This document shows positions 33,814 to 41,530 of a stretch of DNA of 64,000 bases, one piece after another (position 1 is the stretch's first letter; every line of letters begins with the position of its first letter). The DNA is taken from assembly GCA_964533375.1 (NCBI GenBank), contig CAZHLW010000001.1, positions 62,001 to 126,000 on the forward strand, given 5' to 3'. The notes beneath the pieces were generated by a model. It saw only the letters and a list, made by a program, of their open reading frames with translations, had not been told where the DNA came from and ran no database searches. Position numbers and translations under genes: made by a program. The stretch is from CALREJ01 sp964533375 (lineage in GTDB: Bacteria > Patescibacteriota > Gracilibacteria > Peribacterales > Peribacteraceae).

Positions 33814-34753
33814 GCATCGCTTTGATGAGCGCTCCCGTCATCACAAACGGATGATTGAGCGCAAATATTTTCATCTTTCTGCCGTTGCCGCCCATGGGAG
33901 TTTTTTGCTTGTTTCTGCGGCGTTCAATGAACTTTCGGATCATCACCACCAGAGCATCTTTGCGCGCTTTCTTTGCGGCCCGCATGGTCTTGCCAAACCA
34001 GGGGAGCGTTTCAATCAGCCGGTCGAAGCAGATGAGGCGGTCGTAAATACCGGCGCCGGATTCTTCGTTCTGGGCGCTGGCACCACCCGGGTGGACACGG
34101 AAGCTGCCGAGCATTTCCGGAACATACACCACGTCTGATTTCTGCAGACACCGCAGCCAGTACTCGACGTCCAAAAACTGCGGCAGGTCTTCTGCAAAGA
34201 AACCGACCTGCTGAATGAGCGACTGGCGCATCATCACAAAGCTTGGCTCGCCGATGATGTTTGGATGCAGCTCGCGCTGGATCCAGGTGAGGAGTAATTC
34301 TTTGCCGCTCTGCACGCCGGGTTTTAACACTTCCTGCCGGATGCGCGCGACTTCCTGGTACTTGTACGCATTTGCCGTGCTCTCCGCACAATCGTACAGA
34401 TGGTTCGCACACGCAAAGCCTGCAGCCGGATTCGCCTTCAGAGCAGCGAGCATTTTTTCCAGGTACGTCGGTTCCCACACATCATCCTGAAACAGAAACT
34501 GCACGTAGTCTTCGATTCCTTTCTGGAGACAGAGATTCCAGTTCCCGCCAATGCCGTGGCGCTGATAGCTCTTCAGGAAAAACACGCGGGAGTCGTACAT
34601 AAAATTTTCCACAACAACCCGGACGTTTTCCTCGGAGTTGTCGTCGTGTACCAAAAGCCGCCAGTCCGTTTCCGTCTGGCGCATGACCGAATCAATGGCC
34701 GCCTTCAGGTAGACGGGGTTGGCTTCGTAGGTGGGGATTAATATGTCGATCAT
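33794..34753 (-). CDS. GT2 glycosyltransferase
   Basis: 319 aa. GT-A start IDILIPTYEANPVYLKAAIDSV, LLVHDDNSEENV, GIGGNWNLCLQKGIEDYVQFLFQDDVWEP (metal site QDD), then LDVEYWLRCLQKSDVVYV with the ED-type catalytic region. The C-terminal 60 residues are basic (KKARKDALVVMIRKFIERRRNKQK) and may lie on the membrane. Typical soluble cell-surface glycan transferase. Gene stands alone, convergent to the Kor operon. Confidence 0.87.
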   Translation of the reverse strand: MIDILIPTYEANPVYLKAAIDSVMRQTETDWRLLVHDDNSEENVRVVVENFMYDSRVFFLKSYQRHGIGGNWNLCLQKGIEDYVQFLFQDDVWEPTYLEKMLAALKANPAAGFACANHLYDCAESTANAYKYQEVARIRQEVLKPGVQSGKELLLTWIQRELHPNIIGEPSFVMMRQSLIQQVGFFAEDLPQFLDVEYWLRCLQKSDVVYVPEMLGSFRVHPGGASAQNEESGAGIYDRLICFDRLIETLPWFGKTMRAAKKARKDALVVMIRKFIERRRNKQKTPMGGNGRKMKIFALNHPFVMTGALIKAMLKPTAS

Positions 34754-34790
34754 TAGTTTCTAGAGTAACGTATTAGCCAGAGAACGGGAA

Positions 34791-34822
34791 TTGGTTATGG
34801 GTAATGAGTTATGGGTTATGGG
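34791..34822. repeat. GGTTATGGGTAATGAGTTATGG words
   Basis: GGTTATGGGTAATGAGTTAT and GGGTTATGGGG lie just upstream of trmD and reach its putative promoter. Confidence 0.6.
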
Positions 34823-34832
34823 GAGTTTCTGC

Positions 34833-34838
34833 TATGAT
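34833..34838 (+). promoter_or_regulatory. Leaderless-type -10 box of trmD
   Basis: TATGAT ends exactly 6 nt before the GTG start. No good -35; the upstream DNA is repeat words. Confidence 0.5.
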
Positions 34839-34844
34839 TTGGCT

Positions 34845-35522
34845 GTGCGAATAGATATTCTGACTCTTTTTCCGGCTATGTTTGACGGGCCTCTCACCGA
34901 GTCCATCCTCAAGCGCGCGCAAGACGATGGAAAAATCGATATTCATTTTCATGATCTGCGGACGTACGGGCTGGGTGCATACCATCAGGTGGATGATTCG
35001 CCGTATGGAGGCGGGGCGGGGATGGTGATGCGGGTTGATGTGTTGGTGGATGCTATTGAGAAGATTACGGCTGAGGGGTTATCAGGTATCAGTCATCAGT
35101 CATCAGGTCCTTGGAGGATTTATTTCTCGCCTCGCGGCAAAAGGTTGGAACAAGAGATGGTCGAGAGCATCGCTTTATCGAAGGAATGGCTGATATTGGT
35201 TTGTGGACATTACGAAGGCATTGATCAGCGGGTCATCGACGGAGGATGGATTGATGAAGAAATGAGTATTGGGGATTATGTCCTGACTGGTGGAGAGCTT
35301 CCTGCAATGGTTCTCATTGATGCGGTGGCACGCCATATTCCCGGTGTACTTGGACACGAGGCATCAGCGGAGGAAGAAAGTTTCAGTCCGGCGCTCGACC
35401 GGAAAAAAGAGTATCCGCATTACACAAAACCGGCAGAGTTCCGCGGGCTTACGGTTCCGGATGTGCTGATGGGCGGACACCATGCAGAGATTGAGAAATG
35501 GAGAAAATCGCAACTTCAATAA
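34845..35522 (+). CDS. trmD: tRNA (guanine-N1)-methyltransferase
   Basis: 225 aa. RIDILTLFPAMFDGPL at the N-terminus, DDSPYGGGAGMVMR, ILVCGHYEGIDQRVID, and the trefoil-knot SAM site SIGDYVLTGGELPAMVLIDAVARHIPGVLG. Methylates G37 of tRNAs. The start is GTG directly before RIDILTLFP; the upstream in-frame ATG would translate repeat DNA. Residues about 78-90 (LSGISHQSSG) are an in-frame repeat-word insertion between conserved blocks. Confidence 0.95.
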   Translation: MRIDILTLFPAMFDGPLTESILKRAQDDGKIDIHFHDLRTYGLGAYHQVDDSPYGGGAGMVMRVDVLVDAIEKITAEGLSGISHQSSGPWRIYFSPRGKRLEQEMVESIALSKEWLILVCGHYEGIDQRVIDGGWIDEEMSIGDYVLTGGELPAMVLIDAVARHIPGVLGHEASAEEESFSPALDRKKEYPHYTKPAEFRGLTVPDVLMGGHHAEIEKWRKSQLQ

Positions 35523-35660
35523 TTGCCTCACCCCTAGCCCCTCTCCCTACCGCCCGGATTCCAACGGGAGAGGGGAATTGGTTTTCTTTATACAATAAAA
35601 AACTGCTCCCTCTCCGGGGGCAAGTGGTTGGGGCACGGAGAGGGTCGGGGTGAGGCAATT
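35522..35660. repeat. GCCTCACCCC...GGGGTGAGGC palindromic element
   Basis: Ends GCCTCACCCCTAGCCCCTC and GGGTCGGGGTGAGGC are mutual complements; inside are further arms (GGGAGAGGGGAATTGG, CTCCCTCTCCGGGGGC). Related elements at 47436-47582, 48206-48275 and partly 54600-54690. Sits between convergent genes, so it may end both transcripts. Confidence 0.8.
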
Positions 35661-36288
35661 ACCGATCCATCACGTTGTTGATCTGTCCTCTCAAATCCGC
35701 ATACTCTGGGAGTCCGGTGTATCGCTTTCCATTAATATCATAGGCCGGAACTACTGTGACATCCGTTGTGGCTTTTGCAGGAGGTGCTTTCACACAAGCC
35801 TGGTAGCGCGGCATATCGAGCCCGATCGACGTGATCTGCTTTTGGAGGAGTGTGAGGTTTTGTTGTGCAAAAAGAAGGTCGCTCATGGCGATTCCTTTTC
35901 CCTGAATGGCGCCACACAGGAACATCGTCTCGCGTTCTTTGCTCTGCGGATACTTTGCGAAAGACACAGTTGTCATCTGAATCTGCAGCAGACCCTTTGT
36001 GACAAATTCATCAACCAGGCGAGGGAGGAACGTGTCATGGAATTGCTTCGAGTACGGACTTGCGTGGTTCAGGTAGAGCGTCAGTTCCACGTCGGCATCG
36101 CTGTTACCAATATGCAACAGGCCGCCGCTCAGAAATGTTTCTGTTACTGCAATACTCTGTACTGCTGCCGATGATGCGCTGCTACTAGCCAGCTGGAATT
36201 CGGCGCCGCTTTCTGTGACTTCTGCCTGCGTGGTGCAGGCTGCCAGGAGCAAAGTTATGGCCAGTGAGGGGATGATTCTTTGAAGCAT
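35659..36288 (-). CDS. DsbA/thioredoxin-like lipoprotein lacking the CxxC motif
   Basis: 209 aa. Lipoprotein signal MLQRIIPSLAITLLLAAC with lipobox LAAC, then an Ala/Ser-rich linker. The body resembles DsbA-like thioredoxin-fold proteins: ELTLYLNHASPYSKQFHDTFLPRLVDEFV, with SPYS at the position of the redox CPxC, and a C-terminal VVPAYDINGKRYTGLPEYADL with the cis-Pro-like region. Without the cysteines it cannot act as a disulfide oxidase and may be a binding or chaperone homologue. I start at the ATG before the signal; an upstream start would precede it by 15 residues. Confidence 0.75.
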   Translation of the reverse strand: MLQRIIPSLAITLLLAACTTQAEVTESGAEFQLASSSASSAAVQSIAVTETFLSGGLLHIGNSDADVELTLYLNHASPYSKQFHDTFLPRLVDEFVTKGLLQIQMTTVSFAKYPQSKERETMFLCGAIQGKGIAMSDLLFAQQNLTLLQKQITSIGLDMPRYQACVKAPPAKATTDVTVVPAYDINGKRYTGLPEYADLRGQINNVMDR

Positions 36289-36300
36289 CGACGTGACGGA

Positions 36301-36423
36301 AGATACAAGAGACAAGATACAAGAGACAAACAATATTCAAATCAAAAGGCATAAAGCTTTTTAAATTTTGATTACTTTTCCTTAAAATTTCTCTGTATCT
36401 TGCGCCTTGTATCTTGTTTCTTC
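36301..36423. repeat. Inverted repeat of GATACAAGAGACAAGATACA words
   Basis: Left arm GATACAAGAGACAAGATACA; right arm TGTATCTTGCGCCTTGTATC then TTGTTTCTTC. Same family as 27342-27489. It reaches to the ATG of the next gene. Confidence 0.75.
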
Positions 36424-36426
36424 GTT

Positions 36427-37170
36427 ATGTCCCGCATCCATCTCCTCTCTGTCCCCATCGACGCCATCACCAGACACGATGCCATCGAGCGTTTGCAGGG
36501 CATGCTGGCGTCCGACAAGCAGCACCACGTTCTGACTCCGAACAGCGAAATGCTTGTGGCGGCGCGGAAGAATCCGGCGTTTTTGCAGGTGCTCCAGCAG
36601 GGCGATTTGAATCTCCCGGACAGCCAGGGGATTGTGACGATGGGCCGCTTTGTCGGGCAGTATGTGCCGGAGCGTGTCACGGGAGTAGATACCGTCACAG
36701 CACTCTGCGCAGCACTTACCGAAGCAGATAGCGTCTTTCTTCTGGGAGCTGCACCGGGAGTGGCTGAACAGGCATCACTCAAGCTTCTTGCACAGAATCC
36801 GCATCTGCAGATTGCGGGGACCTTTGCCGGATCACCGCGCGACGAAGACGCAGCAACCATCATCGAGCAAATCAATGCCGTGCACCCGCACATTCTTTTT
36901 GTGGCCTACGGTGCCCCGCAGCAAGATCTATGGATTGCAGCGCACCTGGCCGAAATGCCGTCTGTCCGCATTGCCATGGGAGTTGGCGGAACGTTCGATT
37001 TCCTGGCGGGGGTTCGCAAACGCGCTCCGAAGATTTTTCAGAAGCTGGGTCTCGAGTGGCTGTGGAGACTAGTGCTGGAACCGCGGCGGTTACCGCGTAT
37101 TTTTACTGCTGTGATCCTGTTCCCGTTGCTGGTGCTGCTGCATCCGCAGTCTGGTGGAGAGGCTCAATGA
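36427..37170 (+). CDS. WecG/TagA/CpsF family glycosyltransferase (GT26)
   Basis: 247 aa. Family blocks: HVLTPNSEMLVAARKNP, LNLPDSQGIVTMGRFVG (usual N-D-G/S position), VFLLGAAPGVAEQA, ILFVAYGAPQQDLWIA, and GVGGTFDFLAGVRKRAPKIFQKLGLEWLWRLVLEPRR. GT26 enzymes add ManNAc(A) or a similar sugar to a lipid-linked GlcNAc. The C-terminus has a hydrophobic membrane-associating tail. A UDP-GlcNAc 2-epimerase-like gene lies 2.5 kb downstream and could supply UDP-ManNAc. Its 3' end overlaps the convergent gene by 68 bp. Confidence 0.9.
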   Translation: MSRIHLLSVPIDAITRHDAIERLQGMLASDKQHHVLTPNSEMLVAARKNPAFLQVLQQGDLNLPDSQGIVTMGRFVGQYVPERVTGVDTVTALCAALTEADSVFLLGAAPGVAEQASLKLLAQNPHLQIAGTFAGSPRDEDAATIIEQINAVHPHILFVAYGAPQQDLWIAAHLAEMPSVRIAMGVGGTFDFLAGVRKRAPKIFQKLGLEWLWRLVLEPRRLPRIFTAVILFPLLVLLHPQSGGEAQ

Positions 37171-37477
37171 AGTCGACCATCCACTGCTGGTTCTTGCGGA
37201 GCTTGATCAGCTTCGGACCGTCTTTCGTCTCAGCTAGATAGGCACGTTCCGTATCATCATCATTCACACGAAGGAGTGTGGTGTTGCCCAAACCTTCTTC
37301 TTTCAACAGCAGATAGATAGCCACATCCGGAGCATCGGTCAGGGCTGCTTTGAAGTTGTGTGCAGCGCGTCCAAGCATGGAAACCGCACAGACAATCGCA
37401 ATGCTCAGGAGAATGGACCAGAGCACTGTGTGGCCGTAGCGGCGACTTGATAGGGTGTGGATGTGAAATTTGGACAT
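37103..37477 (-). CDS. Small bitopic membrane protein, unknown
   Basis: 124 aa. Short basic N-terminus, one transmembrane helix (VLWSILLSIAIVCAVSML, about residues 18-35), then an extracytoplasmic domain with DVAIYLLLKEEGLGNTTLLRV and a Gln/Ala-rich end. The ATG at 37477 is chosen because TATACT ends 6 nt before it. An earlier in-frame start lies within divergent gpmI DNA. It overlaps the 3' end of the GT26 gene on the other strand. No family recognised. Confidence 0.68.
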   Translation of the reverse strand: MSKFHIHTLSSRRYGHTVLWSILLSIAIVCAVSMLGRAAHNFKAALTDAPDVAIYLLLKEEGLGNTTLLRVNDDDTERAYLAETKDGPKLIKLRKNQQWMVDFIEPLHQTADAAAPATGTGSQQ

Positions 37478-37483
37478 CGGATT

Positions 37484-37512
37484 AGTATAGCAGAAAACGC
37501 GGTTTTTTGGAA
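37484..37512 (-). promoter_or_regulatory. Leaderless-type promoter of the 37103-37477 gene
   Basis: TTCCAA (37507-37512, minus), 17-nt spacer, TATACT (37484-37489), 6 nt to ATG. Confidence 0.6.
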
Positions 37513-37534
37513 GAAGGTATGGTAGGCTTTGGCC

Positions 37535-39049
37535 ATGCAAAAGCTCTGTTTGATTGTTATTGATGGTTTTGGAGTAGCCCCTGCAGGGCCGGGAAATGCC
37601 CGTACGAGCGCAAATTTGCCTACTATCAAGCATCTGGAGGAGACAGTTCCCAGTGTCATTATGGATGCCTCCGGCAATGCCGTGGGACTTCCGGAAGGCC
37701 AGCAGGGCGCCAGCGAGCCGGGACATCTGACAATAGGCGCCGGGCGGATTGTCTGGCAGCCGCTCGAAGAAATTAATGTGGCAGTCCGCAAAGGAACCTT
37801 CGAGCAGAACAGTGTCCTTCGCGGTGCGTGCGAGCGTGCCATCCAGAAAGGCGTGCCGCTACACCTCATCGGTTTGTATTCCACGGGAGGTGTCCACAGT
37901 TCCGCCGGACATTTCCATGCCATGCTGCGTCTGGCAAAACAGATGGGTGTGCCGCATGTGTATCTGCACTTGTTCAGTGATGGCCGCGATGTGCCGGAGC
38001 AGCATTTCTGTATAGACTTCCAGCCGCTCAAAGAAGAAATTTCCGAAACACAACTGGGAACCATTGCATCGCTCGTCGGTCGTTACTTCGCGATGGACCG
38101 CGACAAGCAGTACGAAGCCCGCACCAAAATCGCGTACGATCTGCTGACACGCGGAGAGGGGAAGGAGGTGGCCGATCTCTGCGAGGGCGCAAAGGCGTGG
38201 TACCTGGAAGCAAAGGACACGGAGCGTACCGACTACTACATCCGCCCGCTCAGGACCCCCGAGTTCCAGCCGATTCACGCAGAGGATATTGTCGTTTGCA
38301 TCAACTTCCGCAGCGACCGCATGATCCAGATTGTCCGTGCGCTGGAGGATCAGGACTTCACCGAATTCGACCGTCCGGTTCGCATTACCGATGTGGTCTG
38401 CATGGGTCCGTATTCAAACCATCTTCCCATCGCATTTCCGCCGGTCGATGTCCGAAATACATTGGGAGAAGTTATTTCCAATGCAGGTCTGAAGCAATTG
38501 CGCGTAGCCGAAACCGACAAGTTCGCACATGTTACCTTCTTCTTCAATGCCCAGCGGCAGGAGCCGTACCCGGGAGAGGAGCGTTTGCTCGTGGAATCGC
38601 CGAAAGTATCGAACTTTGCCGAGGCGCCGGATATGAGTGCGGATAAGCTCACCGAGGAAGTCATCAAACACATCGATGCACAAAGCCACGATGTCATCAT
38701 CATGAACTACGCAAACCCGGATCTGGTGGGACACGGTGGCAAGTTCGATGCAGTCGTAAAAGGCTGCGAGGCAGTCGATCGCAACCTCGCATTGCTTCTT
38801 CCTGCACTCGAAAGGAATAGCTACGAGTGGATTATTACCGCAGACCATGGCAATGCGGAAGAAATGCTCATTCCCGGGACAACGACGGTGTCTCCAAGCC
38901 ACACGACCAACAAGATCCAGACCTTCGTGCACTCCAAAGCAATCACCAAAGAGGAGCTGTCAGCATGTACGGGACTGAAGGATATTGCACCGCTGTGTCT
39001 GAAGATTATCGGGCTGCCGGTTCCGGCGGAGATGACACGACAGGATTAA
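37535..39049 (+). CDS. gpmI: 2,3-bisphosphoglycerate-independent phosphoglycerate mutase
   Basis: 504 aa. KLCLIVIDGFGVAP (first metal Asp), GLPEGQQGASEPGHLTIGAGR with the phosphorylated serine in GASEPGH (family usual GNSEVGH), the ALHL-type GLYSTGGVHSS and LHLFSDGRDVPE, FRSDRMIQI, and the C-terminal metal site TADHGNAEEM. Interconverts 3- and 2-phosphoglycerate with Mn in glycolysis. I start at ATG 37535; a TTG two codons before is possible. Confidence 0.95.
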   Translation: MQKLCLIVIDGFGVAPAGPGNARTSANLPTIKHLEETVPSVIMDASGNAVGLPEGQQGASEPGHLTIGAGRIVWQPLEEINVAVRKGTFEQNSVLRGACERAIQKGVPLHLIGLYSTGGVHSSAGHFHAMLRLAKQMGVPHVYLHLFSDGRDVPEQHFCIDFQPLKEEISETQLGTIASLVGRYFAMDRDKQYEARTKIAYDLLTRGEGKEVADLCEGAKAWYLEAKDTERTDYYIRPLRTPEFQPIHAEDIVVCINFRSDRMIQIVRALEDQDFTEFDRPVRITDVVCMGPYSNHLPIAFPPVDVRNTLGEVISNAGLKQLRVAETDKFAHVTFFFNAQRQEPYPGEERLLVESPKVSNFAEAPDMSADKLTEEVIKHIDAQSHDVIIMNYANPDLVGHGGKFDAVVKGCEAVDRNLALLLPALERNSYEWIITADHGNAEEMLIPGTTTVSPSHTTNKIQTFVHSKAITKEELSACTGLKDIAPLCLKIIGLPVPAEMTRQD

Positions 39050-39052
39050 TAC

Positions 39053-39616
39053 TTAAGAGCGTCTTTGTTGTAATAGAATGTCGAGAGGGGAAGCGTGTGA
39101 TTGTTCAAAGACTCTCAGATCTTTTGAAAGCACTTCCCCATCTTCTGCATCACTCTGTAACATTTTTTGTCTGAACCAGGAACAGTACGCACACTGCCTT
39201 ATATGTTGAACAATAGTATCAATGCCAGGTTCCAGTTCTGCTGGTAAACATCCAATCGCAGCTTCCATAAGAGTATCAGCCTGCGGGCATTCTGCGTGAT
39301 AGGTACGTTGAACAATAAAATCCATTACATCATTCATCGCAGCTTCAGAACCAGACAGTGTCACCCTGCTGTAGCAGGGACTTTTCGAAAAAATTCGTAC
39401 ATTCAACTCCGCACATCGCCATCGAATTTGCTCAATCATTGGTCCAAAGTGCTGTTTAGCGAGAACTTGTTCTCCTCTTACATTAATCTGATTAGCCGGG
39501 ATTATGAGTTTTTTCAGATCTACATCCCACGTTGAATCTCCGTTTAAGGTCAAAATATTTGATTCCTGATCAATTTTTACATTGCCGAGGGGAGCCGAAG
39601 CTTGCATTAATTTCAT
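39053..39616 (-). CDS. Hypothetical protein with zinc-binding anti-sigma-like (ZAS) motif
   Basis: 187 aa. The C-terminal part has IVQHIRQCAYCSWF, i.e. HxxxCxxC, the pattern of zinc anti-sigma domains. Here it is C-terminal rather than N-terminal, preceded by CLPAELEPGID. The N-terminal 110 residues have an alternating strand pattern (NILTLNGDSTWDVDLKKLII). No transmembrane segment. Start chosen at 39616: a TTGCTT, 16-nt spacer, TATACT promoter lies just upstream and overlaps the earlier GTG. An anti-sigma role is only a suggestion; no sigma gene adjoins. Confidence 0.6.
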   Translation of the reverse strand: MKLMQASAPLGNVKIDQESNILTLNGDSTWDVDLKKLIIPANQINVRGEQVLAKQHFGPMIEQIRWRCAELNVRIFSKSPCYSRVTLSGSEAAMNDVMDFIVQRTYHAECPQADTLMEAAIGCLPAELEPGIDTIVQHIRQCAYCSWFRQKMLQSDAEDGEVLSKDLRVFEQSHASPLDILLQQRRS

Positions 39617-39660
39617 ATAAGTTGCGAAGAGTATATTTATCAGCACAGGAAAAGCAATGT

Positions 39661-41004
39661 ATGCTGCAGCCCATGCAGGAGATTACGTACCGTTCACCGA
39701 CCTTTTTTGATGACCTTGCGGCGAATCCCGAGCTGCACGTGCATTTGATTCTGATTGCCACCAAGCCCGATATCATCAAGCAGGTTCCTCTCTACAAGGA
39801 GCTGAAGAACCGCGGACATCTTGTGATCCTCGGTCATACCGGCCAGCACTACGACGAAAACCTGAGCGGCGGCATGCTGAAAGAGTTTGGCGTGGAACCG
39901 GACTTTAACCTGAACGTCCGTGGATCCATGCACGAAGTCGTCAGCCAGATAATCGGTCGTCTTGGCTTTGTAATCGCTGAGCTGAAGGCGAAGGACAAGA
40001 TCGTCATTCCCTATGTGCACGGCGACACCACCACTGCCATGGCTGCCAGCAATGCAGGCTACTGCAACGGCTTTGCATCGGTGCATGTGGAAGCAGGTAT
40101 CCGCACACTCACACCGCGTTTTGCAGATGAACAGCTGGCCTTCGATGATGTCTCACACTTCGATGTCGCACTCTGGCGCAAGTTCCTTATGCAGTCGGAG
40201 AACTGGGAGCGGGGAAGTCAGGAGCCGTACCCGGAGCAGTTCAATACGCGCTGCAGCGAAGCGGGATCGGGCATTCACCTGGCACCCGTCGAGCTCGACC
40301 GCATGTTTTTGGAGAGCGAAGGATTTCCGGAGGATCGTATCTTTGTTGTCGGAAATTCCGTTGTTGATGCCACACAGGAAGCGCTCGCGAACGCGGAACA
40401 GTCCGATATTTTCGCGCGCTATCCGCTGCTGGAAAAAGGCGACTTCATCCGCTTCTGTATTCACCGCCGCGAGAACTGTATTTCCGAAACCCGCTTCCGC
40501 GCCATTTACGACGCTATGAAGTCTCTCATCGTCGACGGCAAAACAGTCCTCCTCATCTCCCTCTTCCAGACAGAAAGCGCCATTGACCGCTTCGGTCTGC
40601 GCGAGGAAGTGGAACAGCTGAAGGCCGATCATCCGAACTTCATCTATTCTTCCGTCTGGCCGCTCTATACTGATGTCATCGCTGCCATGAGCAAGGCTGC
40701 AGTCTGCGCAACAGACAGCGGTTCCATGCAGGAAGAAATGAACGTGCTTGGTGTGCCATGTGTCACTCTGCGCTTTGGTTCCGACCGCTCTGAATCCGCC
40801 ATCGCCGGAGGCAACCTGATTGCCCCGCCCGTAGACGGCACGCTCATCCGCCGCATGATCGACTTTGCGTGGAACAATGAAGAGATGCGCACGACGCCAA
40901 AACTCTACGGAGAGAACGTGAGTGCTCGTTGTATTGATGCTGTCGAAGAGGTGTTGGCAAAGGGGGAGGTGTTCCGGAATGAAGAAGAACGTTTGTGTTT
41001 ATAA
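39661..41004 (+). CDS. UDP-N-acetylglucosamine 2-epimerase-like protein (WecB family)
   Basis: 447 aa from ATG 39661; ATG 39673 is equally possible, with TATGCT 7 nt before it. GT-B fold: HLVILGHTGQHYDENLSGGML, YVHGDTTTAMAASNAGY, VHVEAGIRTLTPRFADEQLAFDDV, VVGNSVVDATQEAL, FCIHRRENC and ATDSGSMQEEMNVLGVPCVTLR match WecB. It is longer than the usual 370-380 because of an insertion after the AFDDVSHFDVA region. It interconverts UDP-GlcNAc and UDP-ManNAc; WecB is normally ended by an ETERP-type motif, here RFGSDRSES, so specificity may differ. Confidence 0.88.
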   Translation: MLQPMQEITYRSPTFFDDLAANPELHVHLILIATKPDIIKQVPLYKELKNRGHLVILGHTGQHYDENLSGGMLKEFGVEPDFNLNVRGSMHEVVSQIIGRLGFVIAELKAKDKIVIPYVHGDTTTAMAASNAGYCNGFASVHVEAGIRTLTPRFADEQLAFDDVSHFDVALWRKFLMQSENWERGSQEPYPEQFNTRCSEAGSGIHLAPVELDRMFLESEGFPEDRIFVVGNSVVDATQEALANAEQSDIFARYPLLEKGDFIRFCIHRRENCISETRFRAIYDAMKSLIVDGKTVLLISLFQTESAIDRFGLREEVEQLKADHPNFIYSSVWPLYTDVIAAMSKAAVCATDSGSMQEEMNVLGVPCVTLRFGSDRSESAIAGGNLIAPPVDGTLIRRMIDFAWNNEEMRTTPKLYGENVSARCIDAVEEVLAKGEVFRNEEERLCL

Positions 41005-41081
41005 GCTTGCAAAACCATCAATAGACTGCAAATAGAGAAAGTTCTTGCAAACAATGGGTGCAGGAATAGTATGGCGCGCTC

Positions 41082-41528
41082 ATGGAAACTCCCGATTCTC
41101 CTGGCGTTTCTCTTCCTTCTCTTCGTAGAAGGGGTAATCGTATTCTAAGCTCTCTTGAAGATTTGAGTCTCATGCATGAGTACTGTTACGAAGACGGAGA
41201 TGGAGTGCCTGCATTTGTGAAGCAGAATGTGAAAACTCTTTTGCTGCGTATTCATCTTTTTCTGAATTCTCTTGCATTCGTGGATGCACAACCTTCGTCT
41301 GAAGATTCTTCCGATCAGCGCATCCTAAAACAACTTCATGCGATTGCCGATACGGCACGGGCATCCATTGCCCCTCTCAATTTACTGCTTGCAATGCCGG
41401 AAAGCGAAGACGATGGAGATGATTCAAATGATCCTGATGATGACAATGATCGCGGCTCACATCGCGGGCCCATTAAACCGTCCCCGGTTTCAGGTGCGAA
41501 CAAAACGTCTGCATCGGTAGCATCCTAA
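41082..41528 (+). CDS. Hypothetical protein with acidic tail
   Basis: 148 aa. A helical N-terminal two-thirds (RGNRILSSLEDLSLMHEY, KTLLLRIHLFLNSLAFV, LKQLHAIADTARASIAPLNLLL) and a disordered, strongly acidic stretch (ESEDDGDDSNDPDDDNDRG). No signal peptide or family. TAGTAT lies 9 nt before the ATG with TTGCAA 16 nt upstream. The gene ends 2 bp before the O-antigen ligase start, so both may share a transcript. Confidence 0.65.
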   Translation: METPDSPGVSLPSLRRRGNRILSSLEDLSLMHEYCYEDGDGVPAFVKQNVKTLLLRIHLFLNSLAFVDAQPSSEDSSDQRILKQLHAIADTARASIAPLNLLLAMPESEDDGDDSNDPDDDNDRGSHRGPIKPSPVSGANKTSASVAS

Positions 41529-41530
41529 GA

